Assembly (NCBI GenBank): GCA_964246705.1
Contig: CAXTRQ010000028.1
Coordinates: forward strand, 1 to 45,653
Length of the DNA: 45,653 nucleotides
Source of the DNA: DASZCR01 sp964246705
Lineage (GTDB): Bacteria; Acidobacteriota; Blastocatellia; Pyrinomonadales; Pyrinomonadaceae
Reading direction: 5' to 3'
Shown in pieces: positions 8,484-16,649 of this stretch. A program made the translations under genes and the position numbers. The notes under the pieces are model-generated. The model was not told the DNA's origin. It made no database searches and saw only the letters and a program-made list of their open reading frames with translations. Numbering within the stretch: position 1 is the first letter of the stretch; the number at the start of each line of letters is the position of its first letter.

Positions 8484-8876
8484 GGGGGCGATAGGTTTCG
8501 ACAGGGGCGTTGATCGCCGGGCGGATGCATGCCGGGCTTACTCTATGCAGCTCGTTAAAAAGCAGTGAGAAACACAATTGCCAATAATCAAGAATTGGCC
8601 CTTGCTGCCTAATTAAACCTAGGTTGACGCAAGCGTCTCGCCGCAAGTTGCTTAAGCGCGCGGAGTGAGATGTCACGCAGTTGAGCTGGCTCGCTTCCAA
8701 TGCTCGGGGGAAGCGGGCGAGATTAAACCGGGCTAGTCTCTGGCGGGGTCTTCGGCGCTTCACTGACCCGTTGGAGGCGAACGCGCCGGTGCAAGACCGG
8801 CAGCGGAGAAGCGCCTAAGCATGTAGATTCCGACGGTGTCGGCCTTTGGACCCGAGTTCGATTCTCGGCGCCTCCA
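8484..8876 (+). ncRNA. ssrA: tmRNA (transfer-messenger RNA)
   Basis: This RNA rescues stalled ribosomes and tags the nascent peptide for proteolysis. The 5' end GGGGGCGATAGGTTTCGAC is the typical tmRNA start. The 3' end has GGACCCGAGTTCGATTCTCGG (T arm region) and CGCCTCC, which pairs with GGGGGCG as the acceptor stem. The encoded tag ends ..NNQELALAA followed by TAA (about 8574-8614). Aligning with the usual signal before the resume codon suggests the tag RNTIANNQELALAA, starting with AGA; the exact resume codon is inferred. The 3' CCA is not encoded (A at 8876 is the discriminator, followed by TTT). It is flanked by a consensus promoter and a strong terminator, so it is an independent transcription unit. 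Confidence 0.95.
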
Positions 8877-8906
8877 TTTGAAATTTCAGACGGCGTTTAG
8901 AACGGT

Positions 8907-8965
8907 AGCGGCCACCCACGCTGGCGGTGTGATAACATCGCTCGCGCGCGTGGCCGCTTTTTTTT
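8907..8965 (+). terminator. Rho-independent terminator of tmRNA
   Basis: AGCGGCCAC (8907-8915) pairs with GTGGCCGCT (8950-8958), followed by an eight-T run (8958-8965). The loop contains further short pairing. Confidence 0.85.
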
Positions 8966-8992
8966 GCGTGCCGGATAAGGAGCGATGCTGAG

Positions 8993-9544
8993 ATGAGCAC
9001 GACGACACAACGGATGACCGCCGACGAGCTTTTTGTGATGCCGAAGGACGGCTTTCGCTATGAACTCGTGAGGGGAGAATTAGTCAAGATGTCTCCCGCA
9101 GGCAGCGAGCACGGCGCAATAATTGTTAAGCTGACGATACGACTTGGACAATACGTAGAGTCGAATAACTTAGGCATCTGTTTTGGCGCGGAGACGGGGT
9201 TCAAGATAAAGACCAACCCAGACACGGTGCGCGCTCCCGACCTTGCTTTCGTGAGCCGCGAGCGTATTCCTGAGAGCGGTATTACGAGAAAGTTCTGGAC
9301 GGGTGCGCCTGATTTGGCCGTCGAGGTTTTATCGCCGGGTGACACTTCCGAAGAAGTGGGCGATAAGGTTAAAGACTGGTTGGCGGCGGGCACGCGCGCC
9401 GTTTGGATAATCAATCCGAAGTTGAGAAACGTGACCATCTATCGCTCGCTGACAGACGTGAAGGTTTTGACGGAGCAGGCTGAGCTTGAAGGTGAGGATA
9501 TCGTGCACGGCTTTGGGTGCAAGGTGTCGGAAATTTTTGTTTGA
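8993..9544 (+). CDS. Uma2 family (DUF820) endonuclease-like protein
   Basis: This 183-residue protein belongs to the Uma2/DUF820 family of PD-(D/E)xK-fold proteins. It shows MTADELFVMP..FRYELVRGELVKMSPAG at the N-terminus, the acidic core APDLAFVSRERI and APDLAVEVLSPGDTSEEVGDKVKDWL, and AGTRAVWIINP near the end. The family is very common in Cyanobacteria, Chloroflexi and Acidobacteriota, and its natural role is unclear. AAGGAG at 8977-8982 lies 10 nt before the ATG. The stop overlaps the likely TTG start of murI, which suggests translational coupling. Confidence 0.92.
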   Translation: MSTTTQRMTADELFVMPKDGFRYELVRGELVKMSPAGSEHGAIIVKLTIRLGQYVESNNLGICFGAETGFKIKTNPDTVRAPDLAFVSRERIPESGITRKFWTGAPDLAVEVLSPGDTSEEVGDKVKDWLAAGTRAVWIINPKLRNVTIYRSLTDVKVLTEQAELEGEDIVHGFGCKVSEIFV

Positions 9545-10449
9545 AAAATTCTTCGTGTAACTCTGAGACTTGTTTGAATCGCGAGCTACCAATTGGAATT
9601 TTCGATAGCGGGGTGGGCGGGCTGACGGTCTATCGCGCGCTGCACGAACGCTTGCCCCGAGAGCGTTTCGTCTATCTCGGCGACACGGCGCGCGTGCCCT
9701 ACGGGACGAAGTCTCTGGCGACGGTTGAGAGATATGCGATTGAGAACGCGCGGTTTCTGGAAGCGCGGGGCATCAAGATGCTGGTCGTCGCCTGCAACAC
9801 GGCTTCGGCGCTCGCGCTGCCCGCCATTGGACGGAGCGTCGGAGTGGCGGTCGTCGGAGTGATTGAGCCGGGGGCGCGTGCGGTTGTGCGTGCTTCGAGG
9901 GGAAAGAGAATCGGCGTGATTGCGACCGAGTCAACCGTCCAGAGTGGGGCTTACCGGCAGGCCATTGCAGCCCTCGCGCCCGGCGTGGAAGTCATCGAAC
10001 GTGCGTGCCCGCTTTTTGTGTCGCTTGCCGAAGAGGGGTGGGCTGAGACGCCAGTCGCGCGTGCCGTCGCCGGGGAGTATCTGCAAGACCTGAGCGGAGG
10101 CGAGTTGGATGCGCTCGTTCTCGGTTGTACGCATTACCCGATTTTGCGCGGCGTCATTCAGGAGATAGTTGGGCGCGAGGTGCAGTTGATTGATTCGGGC
10201 GAGGCTGCGGCGGAGAGCGTCGAATCGCTGCTGGAGAGCGAGAATTTGCGCCGCGAAGCATCTGCGGAGATGAGCGGCAAACTTGAGAACCGGGAGAGCG
10301 TGCGCGCGTTGTGCGACGACCTCGATCATTTTTATGTGACGGATGCGGCGGAGCGTTTCGCGCGCGTCGCCGAGAGATTTCTGGGAAGCGCGCCTCGCGT
10401 GCTGGAGGCGGTCGAGGTTTGGGGACACGATGAACTTCAAGTCCGGTAA
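9541..10449 (+). CDS. murI: Glutamate racemase
   Basis: MurI converts L-glutamate to D-glutamate for peptidoglycan precursors in the cytoplasm. The family blocks are clear: PIGIFDSGVGGLTV, YLGDTARVPYGTKS, VVACNTASALALP (first catalytic Cys) and LVLGCTHYPIL (second catalytic Cys). The frame is open from a GTG at 9517, but homologous proteins begin only a few residues before PIGIFDSG. The TTG at 9541, overlapping the Uma2 stop, is the best fit; a TTG near 9571 is also possible. Its 3' end overlaps rph by 20 nt. The C-terminus is slightly longer than in typical MurI. Confidence 0.93.
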   Translation: MKNSSCNSETCLNRELPIGIFDSGVGGLTVYRALHERLPRERFVYLGDTARVPYGTKSLATVERYAIENARFLEARGIKMLVVACNTASALALPAIGRSVGVAVVGVIEPGARAVVRASRGKRIGVIATESTVQSGAYRQAIAALAPGVEVIERACPLFVSLAEEGWAETPVARAVAGEYLQDLSGGELDALVLGCTHYPILRGVIQEIVGREVQLIDSGEAAAESVESLLESENLRREASAEMSGKLENRESVRALCDDLDHFYVTDAAERFARVAERFLGSAPRVLEAVEVWGHDELQVR

Positions 10450-11227
10450 GGATAATGTGAAACAGAAGAATAATAATTTAACGACTGGCGGCAGCAATAC
10501 TTTCAAGCGCAGCGACGGGCGTAGCGCCGACGAGTTGCGACTTGTTCGCATCACGCCGAACTTTATGCCTTACGCTGAAGGCTCGGCGTTAATCGAGATG
10601 GGGCAGACGCGCGTCATCTGCACAGCGACACTCGAAGATCGCGTGCCGCCTTTCCGGCGCAACACAGGGCAGGGCTGGTTGACGGCTGAGTATGCGATGC
10701 TGCCGCGCGCCACCACGCAACGGACGGCGCGCGAGACGGGGCGCGGCGGCCCTACAGGACGCACGCACGAAATCCAACGTCTCATCGGTCGCTCCCTGCG
10801 CGCCGTCGCCGACCTCTCTCTGCTCGGCGAACGCACACTGACGCTCGACTGCGATGTGCTGCAAGCTGACGGCGGCACGCGGACGGCTTCAATTACGGGC
10901 GCATACGTCGCCTTCGCGCTCGCCTGCCAGCGTCTCCAACGCGCTGGGAAGGTCACGCGCTCGCCCGTCGTGGGCGAGGTCGCCGCCGTCAGCGTCGGCA
11001 TTGTCGAGGGTGTGCCGCTGCTCGATCTGAAATACGACGAAGACTCGCGCGCCGGTGTAGATATGAATGTCGTCTGCACTGGCGATGGACGCTTCATCGA
11101 ACTGCAAGGCACAGCCGAAGGCGAACCATTCTCGCGCACTGAGATGGACGCGCTGCTGGCTCTCGCCCACGCCGGTTTAGAAACTCTCTTCGCCGCACAG
11201 CGCGCCGCTTTAGAACAGAAGACTTAA
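10430..11227 (+). CDS. rph: Ribonuclease PH
   Basis: RNase PH is a phosphorolytic 3'-5' exoribonuclease that trims tRNA and other RNA 3' ends. Motifs are RSDGR near the start, GQTRVICTATLEDRVPPF, GWLTAEYAMLPRAT.R, GRTHEIQRLIGRSLRA, LDCDVLQADGGTRTASITGA and DLKYDEDSRAGVDMNVV. The ATG at 10430 gives a 26-residue extension before RSDGR. A GTG at 10457 preceded by AAGGA is a plausible alternative. The gene overlaps murI, so the two are probably co-transcribed. The usual partner rdgB is not next to it here. Confidence 0.93.
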   Translation: MNFKSGKDNVKQKNNNLTTGGSNTFKRSDGRSADELRLVRITPNFMPYAEGSALIEMGQTRVICTATLEDRVPPFRRNTGQGWLTAEYAMLPRATTQRTARETGRGGPTGRTHEIQRLIGRSLRAVADLSLLGERTLTLDCDVLQADGGTRTASITGAYVAFALACQRLQRAGKVTRSPVVGEVAAVSVGIVEGVPLLDLKYDEDSRAGVDMNVVCTGDGRFIELQGTAEGEPFSRTEMDALLALAHAGLETLFAAQRAALEQKT

Positions 11228-11250
11228 GAGAAGCAATTTGCGGTGTTTTG

Positions 11251-11280
11251 CTTTGCGCCTTGGCGTCTTTGCGTGAGAAA
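11251..11280. repeat. Dispersed repeat word (CTTTGCGCCTTGGCGTCTTTGC type)
   Basis: Starts CTTTGCGCCTTGGCGTC and continues through TTTGCGTGAGAAA just after rph. Related words in both orientations occur at 14841-14944, 35227-35300 and 40672-40741. No mate is seen close by on the other strand, so this copy would not fold alone. Confidence 0.6.
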
Positions 11281-11440
11281 TTTTTAAACCGGCGCTTGCG
11301 TTCGCCGGTTGAAATAGGCAACATTACGACGCGCGCAAGACATCTGATTAATTCAGGAAGTTTTGTCGCCGCATCCGCTTGGTCAGCAGTTCCGGAAACT
11401 CTCGACGAATGGCAAAATTACAGAGGAGTCAGTTCCCAAT

Positions 11441-11956
11441 ATGCGACGCATTAGCTTTTTTCTCGCTTGCACACTGACGTTTGCGCTCTCGTCCGTCACA
11501 CTTCTGGCGCAGGAGGTTTTCACGAGCGAGCACGTTGATTACTCTTTGGAACTCCCGAACGCGACGTGGAAAGTTACGACGCGCCCCGATACTTCGCACG
11601 AACACGCCGAGTTCATTTATGGCGACCGCACCGATGGCTACCTACGCATCCGCAGAGAGGTCGTTGACGCGGGGCAGACGCCAGCCGATCTGGCGAGCCG
11701 CGATCAGGATTTGAAATTCCGTTACCAGTCGGGCTACGTTCGCGGAGACAAGGAGGAGCGCTTCGCCGGACGCTTGAACGGCGTTACCACGTCTTACGAA
11801 TTCACGAACGCCGGGAAGACGATGGTCGGGCGCGTCTATTATCTGCAAGCCGACAACCGCACCATCTACACGCTCCACTTCACAGGCCAGCGCGACAAAC
11901 TGCTGCGCATACGTAATCAAACCGACGCCATCGCGCGTAGTTTTCATTTGAAATAG
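11441..11956 (+). CDS. Secreted protein, unknown function (PsbP/DcrB-like pattern)
   Basis: This 171-residue protein starts MRRISFFLACTLTFALSSVTLLAQ, a clear signal peptide with a likely cleavage after LLAQ. The mature part (YSLELPNATWKVTTRPD.., VGRVYYLQADNRTIYTLHFTG.., IRNQTDAIARSFHL) resembles small periplasmic domains of the PsbP/DUF1795/DcrB kind, in which a polypeptide of about 150 residues ends in a helix with a SF motif. This assignment is from pattern memory and is weak. AGAGGAG at 11422-11428 is 12 nt before the ATG, which sets the start. It follows rph in the same direction across about 210 nt that hold a dispersed repeat. Confidence 0.75.
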   Translation: MRRISFFLACTLTFALSSVTLLAQEVFTSEHVDYSLELPNATWKVTTRPDTSHEHAEFIYGDRTDGYLRIRREVVDAGQTPADLASRDQDLKFRYQSGYVRGDKEERFAGRLNGVTTSYEFTNAGKTMVGRVYYLQADNRTIYTLHFTGQRDKLLRIRNQTDAIARSFHLK

Positions 11957-12096
11957 CGTGACGCCGAAACCATTCCGCCCGTTGTAAAATTCAAGCAGCC
12001 GCCCGCCGCGCTTTTAAGTTGGAGCGCAAGTGGCGGCTGCAAAACTTTCCGCAATCTTTAAATCTGTTGAAAGAGACGCGCCCATTACGATTGAAT

Positions 12097-12516
12097 ATGA
12101 AACTCGCATACGGTCTGACGATTGCCGACTCGCCGATCAATGGGCGCGGCTGCTTTGCGACCGACTTCTTTCCCAGAGGGCGAAAGATTGCCGAGTACAC
12201 GGGCCAGCGCATCTCGCGCCGCGAGGTCATCCGCCGCGTGCGCACGCGCCGTCGTCTGCGTATCTGCGCCATTAATTATTTCTGGAGTCTCGACGGCAGC
12301 CGGGGCGGCAACGGCACGCACTACATCAATCACTCGTGCGAGCCAAACAGCTACATGAAAATCCTCTACGGCCACATTCTCTTCATGGCTCTGCGCGACA
12401 TCCATCCCGGCGAAGAAATTACGCTCGACTACGTCTCAACCTACCACTCGGACAAAAAACGCTGCCACTGCAAGGCCGCGACCTGTCGCGGCACGATAAA
12501 TAAAAGTGACGAGTGA
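12097..12516 (+). CDS. SET-domain protein lysine methyltransferase-like protein
   Basis: This 139-residue protein is essentially one SET domain. SPINGRGCFAT and the Arg-rich RRVRTRRRLR stretch come first, then the S-adenosylmethionine/substrate motif NHSCEPN (about residue 77), the catalytic-region ITLDY (GEEITLDYVSTYH), and a post-SET zinc site CHCKAATCRG. The family transfers methyl groups to lysines in proteins. In eukaryotes the targets are often histones; bacterial targets are mostly unknown. The ATG at 12097 begins MKLAYGLTIADSPINGRG, which fits family starts, although no clear ribosome-binding site precedes it and the frame is open from a TTG at 12019. It is convergent with the histidine kinase gene. 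Confidence 0.88.
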   Translation: MKLAYGLTIADSPINGRGCFATDFFPRGRKIAEYTGQRISRREVIRRVRTRRRLRICAINYFWSLDGSRGGNGTHYINHSCEPNSYMKILYGHILFMALRDIHPGEEITLDYVSTYHSDKKRCHCKAATCRGTINKSDE

Positions 12517-12624
12517 CGGGTGACGAGTCAAAGACAGCTTTGCTCTCATCAATCTTCACTAACTACAAAAAGGTAAATACTGAAAACTGTTTCCGGTTTT
12601 GCTCGTCACTCATCACTTGTCACT
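12505..12624. repeat. Inverted GTGACGAGTGACG-type repeat between convergent genes
   Basis: A run of GTGACGAGTGACGGGTGACGA words (12505-12529) at the end of the SET gene is matched by CTCGTCACTCATCACTTGTC words at 12601-12624, just before the end of the kinase gene. The arms can pair into a long imperfect hairpin followed by a T run (TTTTTT) on the plus strand. It probably acts as a two-way terminator. Words of this kind are common as dispersed intergenic repeats. Confidence 0.65.
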
Positions 12625-12630
12625 GCTTTT

Positions 12631-14682
12631 TTACAGTCTCGGCAGTGTGAAACTGAACTTCGAGCCGCGACCGACCTCCGATTCGAGCGCGACCTGTCCG
12701 CCGTGTTGTTCGACAACTTCGCGGACGAAGGACAGCCCCAGCCCGGTTGACTCTTCTTCTTTATCGAATCCGTCGCGCGTTACGCGGTAGAATTTTTCCC
12801 AGACGCGATCAATTGATTCATACGGAATGCCGTAGCCTCTGTCTTCGACAGTGACACGCACGGCCTCGGCTTCGAGCGCCGTGGAGAGCGTGACAGCCGT
12901 GCGTTCAGGGCTGTACTTGATGGCATTCTCGACGAGGTTGGTGACGACCCGCGTAATCAAATTGCGGTCAGCGGCCACGGGCGGCAGTTTGCTGCCCCCT
13001 TTCTCAACGAGCCGGATACGCTTCTTCTTCGCTACGGTCTGCATGCTGGCAATCGTCTCGCGCACCACGTCGTCAAGCATGAGCGGAATCTTCAAGACCT
13101 CCTGCCTGTCCTTCTGTTCGAGTTTAGTGACGGAGAGGAAGGTGTTAATCATGCGCGTCAGGCGTTGCGATTCGCTATTGATGATACCGAGAAATTCACG
13201 CGTGGATTCGGGCAGCGTATCGTCCATCATCAACAGTTCAGCGAAGCCGTTGATGGAAGTTATCGGCGTGCGAAGTTCGTGCGACATGAGCGAAATCATA
13301 TCGCTCTTCAGCTTTTCGTATTCCTTAATCCGCGTCACGTCGCGGACGGTCACGGCGAGGCAGAGCGGCTCGACCGTGAGCGCGCCCTGGCCGTTGTTCT
13401 CTCTCTTCGATTCGGTGACGAGCGCAATACGCATCTCAAGCGTTTGGTTGCGGTCTGGGAAGGGAAGTTCACGTTCATAGGCGTCGCCGGTTTGCAGGAC
13501 GCGCCGGGCGGCGATGGAAGGCTCGTCGAAGACCCCCGTGCGGAAGCAGTCGAGCAGTCCGAAGAGGTCGAGCGCAGCGCACTCCTTCCCGGACAGGCAG
13601 GCGGCTGCGAGCATCGGCGCGTTGACATAGGCGATGGTTCCGTCGAGATAGGCGACGGCGTGACCGTCGGAAGCTTCCGAGAGTACGTGCGCCGCAAAAC
13701 TCTGCTCGGTCAGCAGCCCGCTGATGACATGAAAGGATTCGAGGCGATGCTCTGCGGCATGTGCCGAATAGAGTGTGGCTGAATCTTTGGGCGCTCCTTG
13801 CGCGCGCACCTCGTCGCGTTGCAGGTCGCGCGCCAGTTGGGCGCTGACGTTAGCCAGCAGCGGCCTGTCCCTTTCATCGAACTCTTCGCGCAGGCGTATC
13901 AGCAGAGCGCCAACCACGCGCCCTTCATGGCGCAGAGGCACGGCGACCGTGGACGCTTCGCCCTGTGCGCTCGCCTGCAAAGCGGTCGGATTGGCTTGAA
14001 TCAAAAGCTCGCCCGATGCAATCGCGCGTTCGCACAGTTCAACTCCTTCAAGCCATGTGGAATTGCGATTCGCCTCCACGCTGCCCGTCGCCTGTGCATT
14101 TGAGCGCAGTCGCGCGGCCGAAGTCGGCACGCCAGTCTCGTCGAGACAGAAAATCACGGCATCGTTGAGCGGCAGCACCGTGTCGAGCAGCTTCAGCCCG
14201 CTCAACAGTCGCGCCCCGCTCGCGCCGCCCTCAAGGGCGGAAGCGTGTCTGGCGACGCGCTGCAAGTTTCGCGTCAGCGTCGCATCAACAATCCATAAAC
14301 GCCGTAGTTGCACGACGAGAAGAGAAGCAAGCGCCGCCAACAACATCGGCGCACACAGGATATCTAGGTGCAGAAAGCCAGAGGCGACGAGGCTCGACAG
14401 GCACAGCAGACCGCCCGCGCCCGCGACGAATAGCACGCCGCGCTGCCCACCCATGCGTTCGACGGTGAAGCCCGCGCCGATTCCTGCGGCGGCAATCAAA
14501 AGCTCGGCCACCCATCTCTGCGGCGGCACGCTCGCTTCCACACGGCTGCCCAGCACAAAAACCGACTCAAGCGACGCGAACAGCCCGACACGCCAGAGCG
14601 CGACGATTACCGCCGAAGGTGCTAGAGATAGTGCAATCGAGACAAAGCGAGACTTAATTGAAGGTGTAATTAGATGTTTCAA
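12631..14682 (-). CDS. Membrane sensor histidine kinase (GAF, PAS, HisKA, HATPase)
   Basis: This 683-residue protein has an N-terminal membrane part with about four hydrophobic segments (residues 10-130) and little periplasmic sequence. A GAF-like domain (about 140-290) and a PAS-like segment (about 320-440) follow. The phosphoacceptor H box MSHELRTPITSING has its His near residue 468. The ATP-binding domain has N box NLVENAIKYSPE (about 582), G1 EDRGYGIP and G2 STGLGLSFVREVVEQHGG (about 645). It therefore autophosphorylates on His and passes phosphate to a response regulator, which is not encoded next to it. The signal is unknown. The short GLFASLE start recalls the edge of CHASE2 kinases but lacks the periplasmic CHASE2 domain. 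Confidence 0.92.
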   Translation of the reverse strand: MKHLITPSIKSRFVSIALSLAPSAVIVALWRVGLFASLESVFVLGSRVEASVPPQRWVAELLIAAAGIGAGFTVERMGGQRGVLFVAGAGGLLCLSSLVASGFLHLDILCAPMLLAALASLLVVQLRRLWIVDATLTRNLQRVARHASALEGGASGARLLSGLKLLDTVLPLNDAVIFCLDETGVPTSAARLRSNAQATGSVEANRNSTWLEGVELCERAIASGELLIQANPTALQASAQGEASTVAVPLRHEGRVVGALLIRLREEFDERDRPLLANVSAQLARDLQRDEVRAQGAPKDSATLYSAHAAEHRLESFHVISGLLTEQSFAAHVLSEASDGHAVAYLDGTIAYVNAPMLAAACLSGKECAALDLFGLLDCFRTGVFDEPSIAARRVLQTGDAYERELPFPDRNQTLEMRIALVTESKRENNGQGALTVEPLCLAVTVRDVTRIKEYEKLKSDMISLMSHELRTPITSINGFAELLMMDDTLPESTREFLGIINSESQRLTRMINTFLSVTKLEQKDRQEVLKIPLMLDDVVRETIASMQTVAKKKRIRLVEKGGSKLPPVAADRNLITRVVTNLVENAIKYSPERTAVTLSTALEAEAVRVTVEDRGYGIPYESIDRVWEKFYRVTRDGFDKEEESTGLGLSFVREVVEQHGGQVALESEVGRGSKFSFTLPRL

Positions 14683-14840
14683 GGCGTTTGAGGCTGACGG
14701 ATAAGCTGTGGGTAGGTTTTCAACGGAAACGCCAGTACATCAGACCGGCGTGAAAGCACTATACAATGAAAAGCATTGTTAAAACAAGTGCTGTTTTTTG
14801 GCCGTTTCCGCTGAAAATTCGAGAGAGCACAGGAATCAAA

Positions 14841-14944
14841 CTCTCACGCCAAGACGCCAAGACGCCAAGAAAGCACGCCAAACACAACATTACTGATGAC
14901 TATTGGCGCTCTTCTTCTCAGCGCCTTGGCGTCTTTGCACGAAA
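14841..14944. repeat. Inverted dispersed repeat (ACGCCAAGACGCCAAG / CTTGGCGTCTTTGC)
   Basis: CTCACGCCAAGACGCCAAGA words at 14841-14870 face GCGCCTTGGCGTCTTTGCAC at 14921-14940, forming an imperfect hairpin. It lies in the 310-nt space between the divergently placed kinase start and the selA stop. No gene is seen in 14705-14990. Confidence 0.65.
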
Positions 14945-14992
14945 CCCGGTTTTCGGTTTCTCTGTCACGCGCCGCATCGCTTGAAAGCTGCT

Positions 14993-16426
14993 CTAATCCT
15001 CACCGGCAGACGCAAGCGCGCCGAGCAGTTCAGGTTCTTCAGCTTCAGCGACGGTGCGTAAATCCAGCACGACGCGCCCGTCGGCGATGCGCGCGATAAC
15101 GGGCGGGCGAGCTTGCCTGAGAGACTCTTCGAGCGTGGCGGCTGAGAGTTTTGCGTGTGTCAGGGCGATGAGCGTCGTCTGTGGGTGAGTGGTCGGCGCA
15201 GACCCTCCGCCGATGGCTGATTGGCCTTCGACGATTTCAAATTGAAGCGCGGAAGATTCAAGACGCGAGCGGAGGCGGCGTCCGAAGGCGCGCACGCGCT
15301 TCCTGATTTCGTCGGGTGTCGCGGCGAGCATGCGAAGCGCGGGCACGTCCTCGAAAGCTGCTCCGCGACGATGTGCATCGAGCGTCGCTTCGAGGGCGGC
15401 GAGGGCGAGCTTGTCGGCGCGCAACGCGCGATAGAGAGGAGCTTTGCACAAGCGTTCGATGAGTTCGCGCCGCCCGACAATCAAACCCGCCTGCGCGCCG
15501 CCCAGCAGTTTGTCGCCGCTAAAAGAGACGATGTCCGCTCCGTCGACAATTGACTGGCTGATGACAGGCTCGCCCGTCAATCCATAGAGGGATAAATCCG
15601 TGAGCGCGCCCGACCCTGCGTCTTCATAGAGCGGAAGCCCTGTGGCGTGTGCGAGTTGGGCGAGTTCGGCGAGCGTCGGGGAGGCCGTGAATCCGACGAT
15701 GCGGTAATTTGAGGGATGAACGCGCATCAGCAGGCGCGTCTTATCCGTCAACGCGCTCCGGTAATCCGAGAGGCGCGTCCGGTTGGTCGTGCCGACTTCG
15801 ACCATGCGCGTGCCGGACTCAGCCATCACGTCGGGCACGCGGAAGTCGCCGCCGATTTCCACCAGTTCGCCGCGCGAGACGATTGTTTCGCCCTCGCGCG
15901 CGAGCACGGAGAGAACGAGCAACGCAGCGGCAGCACAGTTGTTGACCATCAGCGCGGCCTCCGCGCCGGTCAACTCCGCGAGGATGTCCTCGACGCGCCC
16001 GCCGCGCCGCCCGCGCTCGCCCGTCTCCAGATTGTATTCAAGCGTGCAGTAGCCCGCCGCTTCGACGGCGACGGCGCGGCGTGCCGCCTCCGACAAGGGC
16101 GCGCGCCCCAGATTCGTGTGCAGAATGACGCCCGTCGCGTTAATCACGCGGCTGAGCGCCGTTCGGCTCTCACCCTCGAAGGCGTGCTCCAGCCTGTGCG
16201 CGGCCTCAGCCAGCAGTGCCTCGCGTGTGTAATTCCCACGACCCTCGTCGGCTTGAGGCGTGCGCAGGAGAAGTTCGGCGCGGAGTTCTTCCGTTACGCC
16301 GCGCGCCAGTGCCGTGAGACGTTGCGCGCCCGCGCGCTCGCGCAGGGCGAGGGCTGCGGGCGTCCGCAGTAGCGCGTCAATTGAAGGCAGTGCGCGTAAG
16401 GTGTGCGATGCAGTTGGTTCAGACAT
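14993..16426 (-). CDS. selA: L-seryl-tRNA(Sec) selenium transferase
   Basis: SelA is the PLP enzyme that converts Ser-tRNA(Sec) to Sec-tRNA(Sec) using selenophosphate. The family pattern is strong: LPSIDALL at the N-terminus, VINATGVILHTNLGRAPLS, YNLETGERGRRGG, VNNCAAAALL, ISRGELVEIGGDFRVPDVM-like block (here IVSRGELVEIGGDFR), VGTTNRTRLSDY, MRVHPSNYRIVGF, LYEDAGSG, and the PLP lysine in SFSGDKLLGGAQAG (about residue 304). Length 477 is normal. No selB, selD or tRNA-Sec is seen in this window. The gene diverges from the MXAN_5187-type gene. Confidence 0.95.
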   Translation of the reverse strand: MSEPTASHTLRALPSIDALLRTPAALALRERAGAQRLTALARGVTEELRAELLLRTPQADEGRGNYTREALLAEAAHRLEHAFEGESRTALSRVINATGVILHTNLGRAPLSEAARRAVAVEAAGYCTLEYNLETGERGRRGGRVEDILAELTGAEAALMVNNCAAAALLVLSVLAREGETIVSRGELVEIGGDFRVPDVMAESGTRMVEVGTTNRTRLSDYRSALTDKTRLLMRVHPSNYRIVGFTASPTLAELAQLAHATGLPLYEDAGSGALTDLSLYGLTGEPVISQSIVDGADIVSFSGDKLLGGAQAGLIVGRRELIERLCKAPLYRALRADKLALAALEATLDAHRRGAAFEDVPALRMLAATPDEIRKRVRAFGRRLRSRLESSALQFEIVEGQSAIGGGSAPTTHPQTTLIALTHAKLSAATLEESLRQARPPVIARIADGRVVLDLRTVAEAEEPELLGALASAGED

Positions 16427-16649
16427 GAGAGCAGCCGCCAGTCGTAGTCGGAAAACGATTATTGAAACTCAATTTATTGCGTTCGGCGTTTGGGCAAAAG
16501 CATTCTACGTCGCGGAGATGACTGCTGGCTACCGTCAGGCACTTCCGAAGACCCTGAAAAAGAGTGATTGACACTCCAGACCCCGAACGCCTATTCTCGA
16601 ATGAGAGGCGCGACCCCGCATGCGCGCTGGCGAGGAGTAAAGAAACCCC

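Noticed and set aside
8455..8763. Minus-strand frame as a protein gene
   Set aside because: It lies on the tmRNA gene, whose structure and tag are clear.
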